The notes under the pieces are model-generated. The model was not told where the DNA came from. It saw only the letters and a list, made by a program, of their open reading frames with translations, and did not search any database. 64,000 nt of DNA, taken from the NCBI RefSeq assembly GCF_040436345.1, contig NC_133221.1:5888663-5952662 (forward strand), given 5' to 3'. How positions within the stretch are numbered: position 1 is the first letter of the stretch; the number at the start of each line of letters is the position of its first letter. A program made the translations under genes and the position numbers. This stretch comes from Pagrus major (lineage: Eukaryota; Chordata; Actinopteri; Spariformes; Sparidae). Below are positions 37,392-48,265 of this stretch, in pieces.

Positions 37392-38351
37392 TCATGTCGC
37401 TGTGATGGTATAAATCCCCCTGGTCCTCCTGATCCTTCCCCACAGCCATGTCATCTTCAAGCGCTTCCAGTTAAAGTGGCTGGTGGTGACATAGTAAAGC
37501 ACCGGGTCCAGGCATGTGTTGAGGACGACGAGCGCCATGGTGACCCGCCTGGCGTGGTAGATGGCGTTGGCGGCGGAGCAGCTCTGGATGATGTCCACGC
37601 GGCAAAGGAGGTGCAGCAGGTAGACGACGTGGTTGGGCAGGAAGCAGAGCAGCGTTATCGCCAGGATGGTGCAGATGACCCTCACGGCTTTTTGGGCCGT
37701 TCTAGTCTTTATCATGGAAATTCGCCTTGCGGCCAGAGGGTAACACACCAGGATGATCAGGGAGGGCAGCAGGGAGCCAAAGCTCAGGCAGATGAAGCTG
37801 TAAGCCGCCAAGCGCGAGTTCCACTCCTTCCTGGCGAAATTCTCAAAGCACCTGTGGCTTCCTGGTTTGTCTTCGTTGGTTTCCAGAGGTCCCATGAGGA
37901 TGAAGACCAGTATAGCCACTCCGACCGCCACCCAGAGCAACGCACACACGATGACAGAGCACCAGGGGCTGCGCATCCTCAGATAGGTGTGCGGATGTAC
38001 GGTGGCCATGTAGCGGTCCACGCAGATGCAAGTCATGAAACAGATGCTCATGTAGATGTTGGAGAAGAAGAGGATCCCAGTGACGCGGCAGGCGACATCC
38101 CCAAATATCCAGTTGTTATTGTGGAGGTGGTAGTGGATCTTAAAGGGTAAAGTGCAGAGGATGACGATGTCGGCCAGAGCCAGGTTGCTGATGTAGACGC
38201 TGAAGGCTGTGCGTGTAGTGGCCCTGAAGGTGAAGACGAAGAGGGCAGCCAGGTTCAGTGGTAGACCTACAACTAAAGCTAGGATGTAGACCGCTGGGAA
38301 CAGGTAGTACTGGTACTCTTCTGAAGGGATGGTGCAGTTTAACACGTTCAT
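37392..38351 (-). CDS. Class A GPCR, platelet-activating-factor-receptor-like (319 residues)
   Basis: A single coding exon. Seven hydrophobic helices are visible, with an N-terminal glycosylation site (NCT, Asn5), LALADIVILCTLPF in TM2, the WIFG motif and disulphide Cys before TM3, DRYMATVHP at the end of TM3, CFENF in the second outer loop, and CLDPVLYY in TM7 (a DPxxY variant). The start EEYQYYLFPAVYILALVVGL, the TM6 stretch CTILAITLLCFLPNHVVYLL and the helix VTMALVVLNTCLDPV align best, from memory, with PTAFR. Lysophosphatidic-acid and P2Y-like receptors share the same hallmarks and are alternatives. It presumably couples a small lipid or nucleotide ligand to G proteins at the cell surface. 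It converges on ints11. Confidence 0.85.
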   Translation of the reverse strand: MNVLNCTIPSEEYQYYLFPAVYILALVVGLPLNLAALFVFTFRATTRTAFSVYISNLALADIVILCTLPFKIHYHLHNNNWIFGDVACRVTGILFFSNIYMSICFMTCICVDRYMATVHPHTYLRMRSPWCSVIVCALLWVAVGVAILVFILMGPLETNEDKPGSHRCFENFARKEWNSRLAAYSFICLSFGSLLPSLIILVCYPLAARRISMIKTRTAQKAVRVICTILAITLLCFLPNHVVYLLHLLCRVDIIQSCSAANAIYHARRVTMALVVLNTCLDPVLYYVTTSHFNWKRLKMTWLWGRIRRTRGIYTITAT

Positions 38352-39060
38352 CGTTGCAGATTGAAGTGTTGTCAGTGCAGCGGAGTGAAAGTCCCACGGC
38401 GTAGGTTGATTCTCATAAGCGCTGCTGCTGCTGCTGCATGGCAGGCTTCAGGTTTTCTGTAACTGTAGCAACACAAACAAGTTTCCACTCAGAGTTTTTC
38501 CACTTCCAGTTTCACACTACGTTGGAAACTGAGGTTTTACTAGATGAAAAACAGTTTTCCTTCCGCTTTAAACACATTGTTTTTGTTCTAGGAGCTGACT
38601 ACATTATTCTGAAAGATGGTGAAGTGAAACAATAAAGGCGGAAAAACACCAAACCACTAAACTGGAACAGTAACAAACAAAGTTACGCTTCAAGTAGCAT
38701 CCGTGAGACGTTAAACATTTCTGTTTATTAAAAACATTTCCTGTTTACTTAAGCTAAAAGTTTTGAACCCTGAGCATTAAATCAGTTGTACAACATTAAT
38801 ATTAAGGAGTTTTCACCACATTTTAGGGAATTACAACTTCTTAAAAACATTTTATTTATATTTATCAGATGTAAACACAAATTATTCAATTTTGTAAAGA
38901 ACAAAAAAACTTACCAAGTGTCCTAGGGACGCCTCTGCCTGATCTCCAGATGCAGAAAACTACACAGCATGCTGAGAACGCATGAGATGAAAGCTGTGTT
39001 TTGTTGCGGCTCCTCGAGGTGCAGCTCCTCTCAGAATACAGCTAGTGTGTATATATACGC
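38352..39060 (-). promoter_or_regulatory. Candidate spliced 5' leader and TATA promoter of the GPCR gene
   Basis: A TATATATA stretch at 39050-39057 faces the gene. About 130 nt downstream a good donor (CACTTG|GTAAGT) ends at 38915, and an acceptor (GTTGCTACAG) at 38463 opens the leader that runs into the start codon. Promoter and splice sites are inferred from sequence only. Confidence 0.45.
38372..38439 (-). promoter_or_regulatory. Two overlapping uORFs in the GPCR leader
   Basis: The first (38439-38413) encodes MQQQQQRL and stops. The second (38416-38372) starts on the ATG embedded in the first one's last codon and stop, and ends 20 nt before the receptor ATG. Both would lower receptor translation if the leader is transcribed as proposed. 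Confidence 0.5.
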
Positions 39061-40300
39061 TGCTCTTTGTTCAAGCTTCTTAATTTCCTGTTTCAGCCTA
39101 CTGTAGGTGTAGAGTTGAGGGAGGGTCAGGAAATCATAGTGTGAGACTAGATTATGCAAGCAGGCTAGTTTTATCACCCAACCACTGCAGTATAATAAGA
39201 TCTATGATGAGTGGGTTTTTTTTTTCACTGTGCCAAATCACCCAAATACAGAAACGCAACTAACACTCCTCAGCAGGTTATATAATCTTTACGAGGAGTG
39301 GATTTAATTTTACGTACGGGTGCTCATGCAGGTCAAACATACGTCTTGTGATTCTCTTTTACATCAGGCCTTAAATGTCTCAGGATTTTCTTTTTTGCAT
39401 GATTACCCAGTTCTCACGGGTATGGAGCGCTAAATGAAAAGTCAAAGGAGCGTCTGGGTTTTTAGGACGTTTTCATGCAAGATGTGTTATTTTTTGTGCA
39501 CACTGGATCCGTATCTCGTGCAGACGGGGTGTTAACTTGTGCACATGAGATCTTTATCTTGTGGATGTGGGGTTAGACTCCTGTCTGTAGATTTCAAAGT
39601 CGCATTAACCTCCTTTGAGATTAGCTGCTGGGCGCCGGTTGCCTCCGCTGTCTTCTCATTCTCTGTGCATTACGAACAGTATCCCTAAGGTGGGATAACA
39701 CATGACAACACTTGGAAATATTTTGGGATGTGCACCATGTATGAGCTGAAACATTGAAGATTTTAAAATCCCAAGACAGGGCATCACAATCAGGTAGTAA
39801 AGCAAGACGTCATCACGTCAGTTGATATTATAGTTGTGCATATTTTCATATAAAAGTGCTTGTTTATTGTTACTGTATCAGATTATCACAAACCAGTTGC
39901 CATCCAGTGAAACCTGGAGCAGCCGCCTGCTTCACCTGGTTGTGAATCCAAGTTTGGTAGTTTGCAGTAAAATTTTAGACACTCTTTTCACAAATTTGGA
40001 CAAAAAAGGAAAGTTTTGTTAATTGGATTATGACTCAGTTTACACTACTCAACATAAATTAGGGATATTTGGGTATGGGGGTGAATGTATGCATTGTGCA
40101 TGGATGTGCAATAAAAGTCAAATTAAATGTGTCACACTATTTTTGAGGACCAGAAATATTCACAAAACACAAGATAAAAATGTGGATATGTCACAGATTA
40201 ATTTTGAGTAGTGTGTGTTTTGGCTTGTAAATACTTTTTCGTGTAATTTGATGCTTTTGTTCTGAAAGGACGCGAGCGGAAGTTGTTACTGTAGCGCGGA
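39061..40300. other. Spacer between the GPCR and RING-PHD genes
   Basis: No gene was recognised. It contains the inverted-repeat element at 40042-40214 and otherwise AT-rich unique-looking sequence. Confidence 0.5.
40042..40214. mobile_element. MITE with ACACTACTCAA ends
   Basis: The left end ACACTACTCAACATAAATTA is mirrored by the right end TAATTTTGAGTAGTGT. It is 173 bp with no coding capacity. The ACACTRCTCAAA end type is widespread among fish Tc1/mariner-related nonautonomous elements; this assignment is tentative and the target duplication is not clear. Confidence 0.6.
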
Positions 40301-40640
40301 ACACGAAAGTGGTAGCTAGCATAGTTAGCTGTTTACAAGTTTTAGCTAACGTGGGGGTTATAATTATTTAATGTGATAGACGCCTTTAAACTAGATAACT
40401 GAAAGGTTGTGTTGATGCATATAAAGGTCAATACTGTTTGACTGTATTGAGTAATTCAAGGCTTCATGATAGTTAGCTAAACTAGTTATCGACTGTGGCG
40501 ATCGTTAAGCTAGCTAAGCTAAGCTAAATGCTGTCAATACAGGAAGCTCCGACACATCAACCCTGAGTCGAGTTATGTCGGCTTTAGGTCAGTTTTATAC
40601 CTGTTTTAAATGCTTTTCATTGTTGGCATTTCTTTCGTAG
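40280..40640 (+). promoter_or_regulatory. Promoter and leader of the RING-PHD gene
   Basis: AGCTA-rich upstream sequence (TTAGCTAACG, AAGCTAGCTAAGCTAAGCTA) of the kind also seen in other introns and upstream regions here. A good acceptor (TTTCTTTCGTAG) ends at 40640, so at least one noncoding exon probably lies upstream, possibly ending near the TTTAG|GTCAG at about 40587. Confidence 0.4.
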
Positions 40641-40672
40641 AATCGGCTACGAACAAACAGGAATATTAAAAT

Positions 40673-43600
40673 ATGGATACGCCCACTGTGGCGGACAGAG
40701 CAGGTGGAGAGGATGCAGATTTAATATCAGAGTCAGAGAAATGCTACATCTGCCTGAGCCCCTTTGAGAAACAGGCAGTGGCCTCTGTGGAGAACTGTCA
40801 GCATGTCTTTTGCCTTGAATGTATTCTCCAGTGGTCCCAGGTAAACATACACCTCACCTGTCCAGCAGTATGTGTCAGCCAAGGTAGCCAGAGATGCTTA
40901 AAGCAGAATATTTATTTTAATTTCTGCCAAAAAGGTGTAAAAATCCCACTGTGGCAGTCAGATGTTTGCAAAAATCAATCAAACTTTATTTACATATCAC
41001 CTTTTCAAACAAATCAAAATGCAATTCAAAGTAAGAAAAACAGGATATTAAAAACAAAAATGGATTCAGAGACGGCAATTGAATGTGGGTAGTTGAAATA
41101 ATTCAAAATAAAGAATAAAAGATAATAAAACAATGAACAATAAACAAAAAAAATGAGTATAAATATTGATATACATCAGTATCTTGAAACACCTTGATGG
41201 CTCACTGTTTTAAGAAAAAGAATTAAAGACAGTGACGTGAACTTTATTTAATATATTTTAAAATGCATTTGAGATTAGAGCTAAATGATAAGACAGTTAA
41301 CAAAGTTATTCAGTTTTTTATCCAACAAAAAATGCTATTAAAAGTTTTTCCGCTGTTAAAAGGTTGTTTTTTGTTTGTTTTTCTTACTGGAGTATAGAGT
41401 CTAAGGACAGATAATGTTGTTCACTGTACAAATCATAAAGCCCACTGAGGCAATGTGACTGTGATTTTGGGCTATATAAATAAAATTGCAGCAGCTACCC
41501 GAACATGAAGAACGCTGCGGTTGATTTATATAATTATTGATAGAGTATGTTTGAGTTTTAGGCCTAGTCCACACGTTCATGGGTATTTTTTTCCTCCTCC
41601 AGTTTTAAAAAACTCCTGTCCACATCAACAGTATGAAAACGCAGGCTGTCAAGCACACGCCAAAGCAACAGGTGGCGATTTTACCTTTGTTGTAAGGCCA
41701 CGTTGGCCAGTCAGAAGCCTGCCAAACAAAGGAGACAAGCCAAAAAAAAAAAACAGTTTTCTTGTCTACACATAAACACTGAAAACGGCGTTTCTGAATA
41801 TCTTCACCCTGACAGGAGTTTTCCAAAAGCTCTGTTTTCAGTGACCTGAAACGCTGTTTACGTGTGTACAGAAAGCCAAAACACAGAAAAAGCTTCCTTC
41901 TGAGAAATACCCGTGTACGTGTGTACAGGGCCTCAGACTGTTGATCGGACATTCATTTTATATGAAGTGAATGTGAATCAAATTGTAAAACGCTCTCATT
42001 TCAGACAGCCAACACCTGCCCAGTGGATCGGATCAGTTTTGCTTTCATCCATCAGAGACGGTGTCCCGGAGGGGACATTCAAAAGAAGGTGACTATTTGC
42101 AGTGCGCTTAACAAAGCTTGATACATCTTAATCTGCTGTGACACGGTGTGGAAACACGTCCCTGTTGGAGGCTGAACTGTTTGTGCTGCTGCAGATCAAA
42201 GTCAAGACTCAGAAAAAGGATGCTGATGATGATGAAGAGGAGGAGGAGGAGGGGAGCAATGCTGCTATCTGTGAGGAATGTGGACGCAGCGACCGCAGGC
42301 ACCGGCTGCTAGTGTGTATACGGTGTGATTCAGGGTACGGCATGACTGTACACTTTCAGGTTATTATCTGGTGGTGTTGTCTCAGTTTATTTTGTCATGA
42401 ATCTACCTTCAGATGGTCTTAAAAGGTTTTCAATCGCAGAACTGTGGTTGCACTTTATGTTCCAGGCATCACATGGACTGCTTGACGCCACCGTTAAACA
42501 CAGGCCCTGAAAGTGACTGGATTTGTCCTGAGTGTGCGGTCATACCTCAACAAACAGGTAAAGCTGTGTAGTTTATTTACTCATGATATTATAACCATTA
42601 AAACACACAGTTTTCCTGGACGTAAAGGAATAGATTTTCATAGATTACTGTCAGAAAATGCGTTTTTCTTTATGTCAAATCGTCCCTGTGAAGACACCTT
42701 CATGCTTGAGGAGGAGATCAGTGATGGAGAACTAACCGACCTCCTAGCTGAAGTCGATGAAAGTGCGTCTACCAGCAGTCGCCTTCGACCCTCCACCATA
42801 AGTCGTCCCGGCAGCTCGACTGTACGACGCCACAGCCAGAGGATCCAGAGCAGAGCCAGCGGCGATCCTGATCCTCGGCCCCAAACCTCCTGGGTATGTT
42901 CAGCGTTACGCACAGACAGATTATGAAAACACCTGGAATACGTTTGTCACCATGATAGTTTCAGTCGTTGAGGATTCAAGATCTTCAGAACAGCTGTACG
43001 AGCTACTGAACTGTTTTCTGGGCTGTCAACCAATAACTTTACTGAGGTTTCTTTATTTTGAATTCCCTAAAATAGATAAAATACGCCGTATGTACACTGA
43101 GATAAAGCCAATGCAGTAATTACAATTCCTAATTTTACACTGAACAGTGATAAAGTATGAAAAAGTATGTGAACCCTGTGCATCTTATCAAAAAGCTAAA
43201 TACAGAAAATATAAAGCGTAAAGATTTAATATATGCCGTTAACTTTCCCCGTGCACATTATTTATTTAAGTGACCTGAAAAATGCAGCTGGCTTGTTGAA
43301 GTTAGTGGAGCAAGAGAAAGTTCTTGAAGCAGTTATCGGAGTGCGGTTTGATTTGTTTCACAGATTGTGTGCCACACAGATCTATCAGTGTATGGGTGTT
43401 GCTGTGGCATTGAACCACGTTTCCTGCTCTGCCTTTCTTGAGCATGCACTGTTGGCAGTGATGCATAAATACTGGGGCAGCTGCTGATGTTCGTGGTTAC
43501 AGTCTGAAACAAGCGTCTTGGCCCCCTTTGGGCTCCCCTGTGTGGGTTACTGCTGCCGCTTGTTTTATTCAGACCTCTGATATATCTGGTCTTGAAAAAT

Positions 43601-44310
43601 GTTAAATGAACTTACATTTCTATTTCCAGTCTACTGACCGCTCAAAGTGCTTTACAACACTTGTCACGTTCACCCATTCACACACACATTCATACACTGA
43701 TGGCAGAGGCTGCCATGCAAGGTGCCAACTGCTCATCAGGAGCAATTTGGGGCTCAGTATCTTGCTCAAGGATACTTTGACATGCAGCTGGGGGAGCCAG
43801 GGATTCGAACCAGCGACCTTAAGATCACTGGACGACCCGCTCTAGGGCTCAGGCCTTGATTTCCTGTTTATCTTTGCCGTTCAGAGTCTTGTACCAAGCT
43901 TCCTCCGAGCTCTAAGTACTCCTTTTAAGGTGGTACAGTTGCGGCTTCAAATGGCTCACAGTGACTAACGCTGTTGACCTGAGTAGGCGTCTAGAGGCTT
44001 GCAGCGCATACAGCGCTTTGTTTACCGTCTCAAGGTTATCTGCGTGTAGCCACTGATTACGTTTTTTGTTCTCCTTTCTCAGCATGTACCTAAATACCTG
44101 TTAAGGGCATCGAAGCTTGCGGTCACAACAGATGAAGCAGCTGCACCTCCTCATCACAGTGACACAGTCGGTAAGTTATCAGTCGTCAGTTCACGTCCAT
44201 GTAGCTTTAAGAGTCTGTCACTCTGTGATATTTGACATTATACATTTTTGTGTGATTCAGAGTTAAAGACAAGAAAAAGAAGAAAGCGTGCACCTGACAC
44301 CAAGAAGTAG
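40673..44310 (+). CDS. Short RING-PHD protein resembling the N-terminal part of PHRF1 (273 residues)
   Basis: Seven exons join in phase: 40673-40840, 42005-42088, 42195-42334, 42466-42557, 42694-42893, 44083-44170 and 44261-44310. A RING finger spans residues 24-64 ([30 protein letters not shown], ending in Asp as in PHRF1). An acidic run of Asp/Glu follows (95-103), then a PHD finger from Cys110 ([36 protein letters not shown]). The tail has an acidic stretch ([19 protein letters not shown]), [11 protein letters not shown], and a basic end [14 protein letters not shown] that looks like a nuclear signal. PHRF1 has the same RING-acidic-PHD-DLLAEV order but is over 1600 residues with an RS region and SRI domain, absent here. 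It is probably a nuclear chromatin-reading E3 ligase (inference). Confidence 0.85.
40970..41100. repeat. Fish repeat fragment (AATCAATCAAACTTTATTTA)
   Basis: AATCAATCAAACTTTATTTA CATATCACC followed by CAAATCAAAATGCAATTCAAAG. It appears to be an inverted, diverged relative of the TATATAAATAAAATTG tail found 400 bp further on, so the two flank this part of intron 1 of the RING-PHD gene. Confidence 0.5.
41385..41492 (+). repeat. Retroposon-like 3' tail, copy 2
   Basis: GTCTAAGGACAGATAATGTT, CATAAAGCCCACTGAGGCAA and GGGCTATATAAATAAAATTG, collinear with the copy at 28850-28983. It lies in intron 1 of the RING-PHD gene. Confidence 0.65.
43641..43853 (-). mobile_element. tRNA-derived SINE (about 210 bp)
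   Basis: On the minus strand it begins with a damaged A-box region (CCTGAGCCCTAGAGCGGGTC), has a perfect B box GGTTCGAATCC (complement of 43801-43811), then the body GTATCCTTGAGCAAGATACTGAGCCCCAAATTGCTCC and ends near CAAGTGTTGTAAAGCACTTTGAG. A polymerase III promoter head and this body are typical of a SINE family abundant in perch-like fish; the family name was not determined. It lies in intron 5 of the RING-PHD gene. Confidence 0.75.
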
Positions 44311-46239
44311 ACGTATAGTTACTGCCTAATGAATGTCACAGCAGACAGCGACTATTTAAACAGTCTTACACAATGTGCATTAAAAAGTTGTTATGGGCAG
44401 TGATAGTCTTTGTACTTCCCTGTAACAAAATGGGCCTTATAGAGGCAGAATGTGCAAAAACAAAAACTTCTAAAATCTTTATCTGTATCAAAGTCTCTGC
44501 TACATATCCTCAACTTAAAATTGGGACACGTCTGGACTTCTTTGCGGCAAATGCCCAACAATATGGGTCATTTTTTGTCCATATCGGTCAGCGAATTTCA
44601 GCACAATGTCTATCGGCATCGGCGGCATCCCTCCAGCATGTGGCGCTCTAGGCGACCGCCTATATGGCCTATGCCAAGAGCCGGTCCTGTGCGTTAGGAG
44701 TGAGAATGCGCTGGACCTTCATACTTCTTTCCAATAAATTACACTTTTAAAAAATGTTTAATTCATGGCTGTTAACGCTCCACCAGCAGGACACTGACCT
44801 TTACACAGACTATCTGAACCAAAGTCTGTTTATCTGCAACTTGTTAACATTTATATTATTCACTGAGCATCGTGACAGAGCATGTTTTATTGGAAAGCAT
44901 CAAAGGCACTTTTCACATAACTGATAACTGACCTAGAAATCATTAGTAAATGAGTGATGAGGATCTGAGACTAAACCTGCCTCTGCATGTTTCATCCATC
45001 CAACAGTTAATGAGCAGAAATTCTTTGAAGGTCTTTTTCTCTTTCTACCTTTTAATGATGTTGGTTCAACTGTGGCAGCTGAGTCCCATCACACAGACAG
45101 AAGAAATAATAACCAATAATAATAACCAATATTCCTCTAAAACCTTTTTATAAACCAACACTGCCATCTCCTGGCAGAGATGTAGACAACACTTAATGGT
45201 TACTGACACTATAAACTCCTCTCAAGTCTCTCCTGCAAAAAAAAAAACGGTTTGGCCACTACGAAAACTGGCTTCAACGCCTGCTGCTCGTACTGGGGGC
45301 TTCGTCCAGACCACTAGCTGCACAGCTAACTGAGCTAAGTTAGTTAAAACTTTAAGACTGACATGTTTGTAATGGTGCTGTCTGTCTTTAATCTCTAAAA
45401 TATTTGGTGCAGTGAGCAAACAGCTGTGTACAAATTTTCTTCTTCCACAGGTAGAGGATCAGCAGGATCAGAAAAGTCATTTAAATGCAATTTTAAAAAT
45501 GTCATTAATGGCTTAGTTTTCATGCACTTCTATGTCTGCGCCTTTTAAACCTTTTAAACATTGTAATTTTGATAGTAATTCAAGTAGTTAAATTACTTTT
45601 TGCCATGTTCTGTGGAGATTAGGCGCACATGTCAGTAATGACCACATGGTGGCAGCAGTGTGTCAGCAGTGTTGATCTCAAACCATAAACACCATGTGAA
45701 GGACCAGAGCCTGCTGCTGCTGTTTTAATTACACTGATGTTGTTCTCTGTCCTTTGTAAAAACTATTGTTGATTGTTTTTTTTGTTTGGTATTGTTCTAT
45801 TTTTTTCTTACTGTGAATAAATCCCATGAAAACAACACAAACAATGTCTTAGTCTGTCTTCCCGACACTTTCTATATCATTTAGACCATAAGCTTCCACT
45901 GAAGACCCAAATCTTTAAAGTGTTCACTGTGATTTTCAGTAAACGTTACTCAAACTGGAGTGAGTTATACATGTATTTTGGATCACCAGAATGTTGTATG
46001 TGCGGTAGAGCCAAGAAACTAAGATACAGTGTGTGTTCGTGTGAATGAAGGAACACTGTGACTCACCACTGACGACCATGAGTAATGGACAACCTGCTGC
46101 ACCTCCTCAGCCACTTATTGTTTAATTGACCTTTTATAAGTAGATTCAATTTTTCACATTTACACATAAACTCAATAAACTGTTGTGCAAGATGAGTTCT
46201 CTCAAAGTAATCCACCTCCAGTCTGCTACTGAGGGGCAG
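44311..46239. other. Spacer after the RING-PHD gene
   Basis: No gene was recognised. A fragment with ATATGGGTCATTTTTTGTCC, ATCGGTCAGCG and CTAGGCGACCGCCTATATGG (44540-44690) is probably repeat-derived. TAGCTGCACAGCTAACTGA at 45315-45335 also occurs at 27218-27236. AATAAA hexamers at 44735 and 45818 could serve the upstream gene, but neither is certain. Confidence 0.5.
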
Positions 46240-46800
46240 TGATGCTTTGAGCTAAATGTGAGTTCATCCTGAGGAGACCATGAATATCTCTACCAAATGT
46301 CTTGGCCATCCATCCAACAATAGTCAAGACCTTTCACTCACAATTGCAAATGTCAACCTCAAAGCTCAAACTACTGAGCAAAGTTTGTTCTGACGATGAT
46401 GCTACAAGGAAGTTAAGGAACCACCGACGTTCTTACAATTCATCCTCTGGGGATCATGAATGTCTGTACAAAACTTCATGGCAATCCAATCGACAGTAGT
46501 AGAGATATTTCACTCAAAACTACAAATATAAACCTCATGGTGACACTATAAAGTTGCGAGTAATTCAGGAGTAAAGTTTGAGTGGTTCATTCTCTGGGTA
46601 CCATGAATATCTGAGCCAAACTCCATCCCCTAGTTGTTGAGATATTTCACTAAAAAACAAAAATCTTAACCTCCTTGTGGTGCATAAGGAAAAGTCAGAG
46701 AGTCACCAAAGTTGGTAGGATTCATCTTCTGGGGACCATGAATGTCTGTACAAGATTTCACGGCAATCCATCTAAAAGTCGTGGAAGTATTCAAGTGATG
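46240..46800 (+). repeat. Diverged tandem array of a fish repeat with about 120-bp units
   Basis: About four successive units each carry a version of TTCATCCTCTGGGGATCATGAATGTCTGTAC, CATGGCAATCCAT, a GTTGAGATATTTCA-like segment and CTCAAAACTACAAAT. For example, GGACCATGAATGTCTGTACA recurs near 46735. Units differ by many substitutions, so the array is old. Related copies lie at 50985-51190 and 51900-52125. Confidence 0.7.
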
Positions 46801-47274
46801 TAGGGAGACGCAGGAGGCAGACCTTCCTCCAAAAGAAGTATGCGAGGCAAACAAGGGCGTCTGAGATTGAGGGAGGGAGCAGCCTCTCGGCTCGTCTGCA
46901 GGATCCCCTCATCCCCGCCTCCCTCAGCATCACTGAGCCCCATCACCTAGCAACACCAGCCCTCAGCGGCGTCTGAGGATCCGGTCCAGCCGTTCCCCGA
47001 GAGGAGGGCTGCCTCAGTCAGACACGCTCAGATCTGTTGCTTCTGGTCATCATGATATTAAACACATCCTTTGATGTCGAAAAGGCATCGCGTGTCGGAG
47101 CAGACGCTTTAAAAAAAAAAATCAGTTTCTGAGAGATGAGAGAGAAAAACGACTAACATGAGGTCAGGAAATCATTAAAATAACGTGCTCAGCCGTAACC
47201 TCAAGTCCGCTTGATGTGATCCCTGTGACATTACTGTAAAATTATTAAAGCTCATATGTAACCATGTTGACTCG

Positions 47275-47318
<44 letters not shown>

Positions 47319-47626
47319 ATTCAGTGGGCGGGCACTTAACAAGCCTGCAGCTCATCTTGCCCTACTTTCCCCCTCAAAACAATGAGCGCAGAAAAACAAA
47401 CGTTCACCTTCGTTGGCCAGACATGTTTGCCGAGCAGAACTGTTGAAATGAACAAAATGTCCAAACGGAGACACTGCGAGGTGTTTTAAAAGCCAGCGCA
47501 CGCTAGAAAAGCACTCGCACTTTCTTATTGTTGGTTTACCTATACTTAGACAATCACCCCCATTTGCATTTAAATGGGGCGACTCTAAATTGCCTGTTGG
47601 AGGACAGAAGATGTTTTTATTCATTA
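46801..47626. other. Spacer with (GT)n microsatellite
   Basis: No gene was recognised. There is a GC-richer patch at 46860-47010. GGGGCGACTCTAAATTGCC near 47575 is a piece of a common fish repeat. Confidence 0.45.
47274..47316. repeat. (GT)n microsatellite
   Basis: About 21 GT units with one interruption near the left end. Confidence 0.9.
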
Positions 47627-47940
47627 AAGAGGTCATATTATGCCCATTTTCCGGTTCATACTTTTATTTGGGGGTCCTAGTAGAATAGGTTTACATACTT
47701 TAATTTTCAAAAAACACATTATTTTTCTCATATGGTGCATTGCTGCAGCATCCCTTTTCACAATGTGTCTTGAATGCTCCGTTTTAGCTACAGAGTGAGA
47801 CATCTCGCCTCTGTTCAATCTTTGGTGAGAGTTGCACATGTGCATTACTTAACGGGCAGGATGTGGCCAATCAGAGGCAGAGTAGGGCGGGTCATGCCGA
47901 GCAAGGTAGTGTGATCTAAAATAACGGCGCTACAGCAGTT
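47627..47940 (+). mobile_element. 5' part of a MITE with AAAGAGGTCATATTATG end
   Basis: Left terminus TTAAAGAGGTCATATTATGC, then CCATTTTCCGGTTCATA, AGAATAGGTTTACATACTTT, CTACAGAGTGAGACATCTCG and GTTGCACATGTGCATTACTT in the order of a common fish element. The expected inverted right end was not found before sequence of another family begins, so this copy is truncated. Confidence 0.65.
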
Positions 47941-48099
47941 GCAGCTGTATGTCTGCTGACTGACTGAGACATTTTTCATCATGAGATGCTTTATTTCTTG
48001 ATGTATTCTCCATTAAACGTGAGCTGGAATAGTTTGAGATTTTGTACGACTATGATACCATGAAGCTAACGTCAGGAGACAGTTAGCCTACATTTTGCT

Positions 48100-48265
48100 G
48101 AGCAGCACCTCCACAGCTCACTGATTAACACACGACTTCTTGTTTGTTTAATACGTACAAAAAAGTGTAATCGGTCGTCCAGGTGCTGATTCTGTTTCTT
48201 CCTTCTTCCAGTCTTTATGCTAAGCTAAGCTCATCGTTTCCTGGCATCAGTTTAAAGTTGAAAAT
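48100..48265 (+). repeat. Fragment of the TTAGCTTAGC-type fish repeat
   Basis: CTCACTGATTAACACACGAC TTCTTGTTTGTTTAATACG TACAAAAAAGTG, then CTTTATGCTAAGCTAAGCTC. It matches the 3' half of the family represented at 4395-4660. Confidence 0.55.

Noticed and set aside
37347-38150. A 267-codon plus-strand open frame opposite the GPCR
   Set aside because: It is antisense to an intact seven-helix receptor and is rich in Asp, His, Val and Gln, as expected from the reverse reading of a GC-rich coding exon. No domain is visible.
43801-43853. Possible tRNA gene (B box GGTTCGAATCC on the minus strand)
   Set aside because: The acceptor stem and A box are damaged and the sequence continues into a 160-bp SINE body, so it is a retroposed tRNA-like head and not a tRNA gene.
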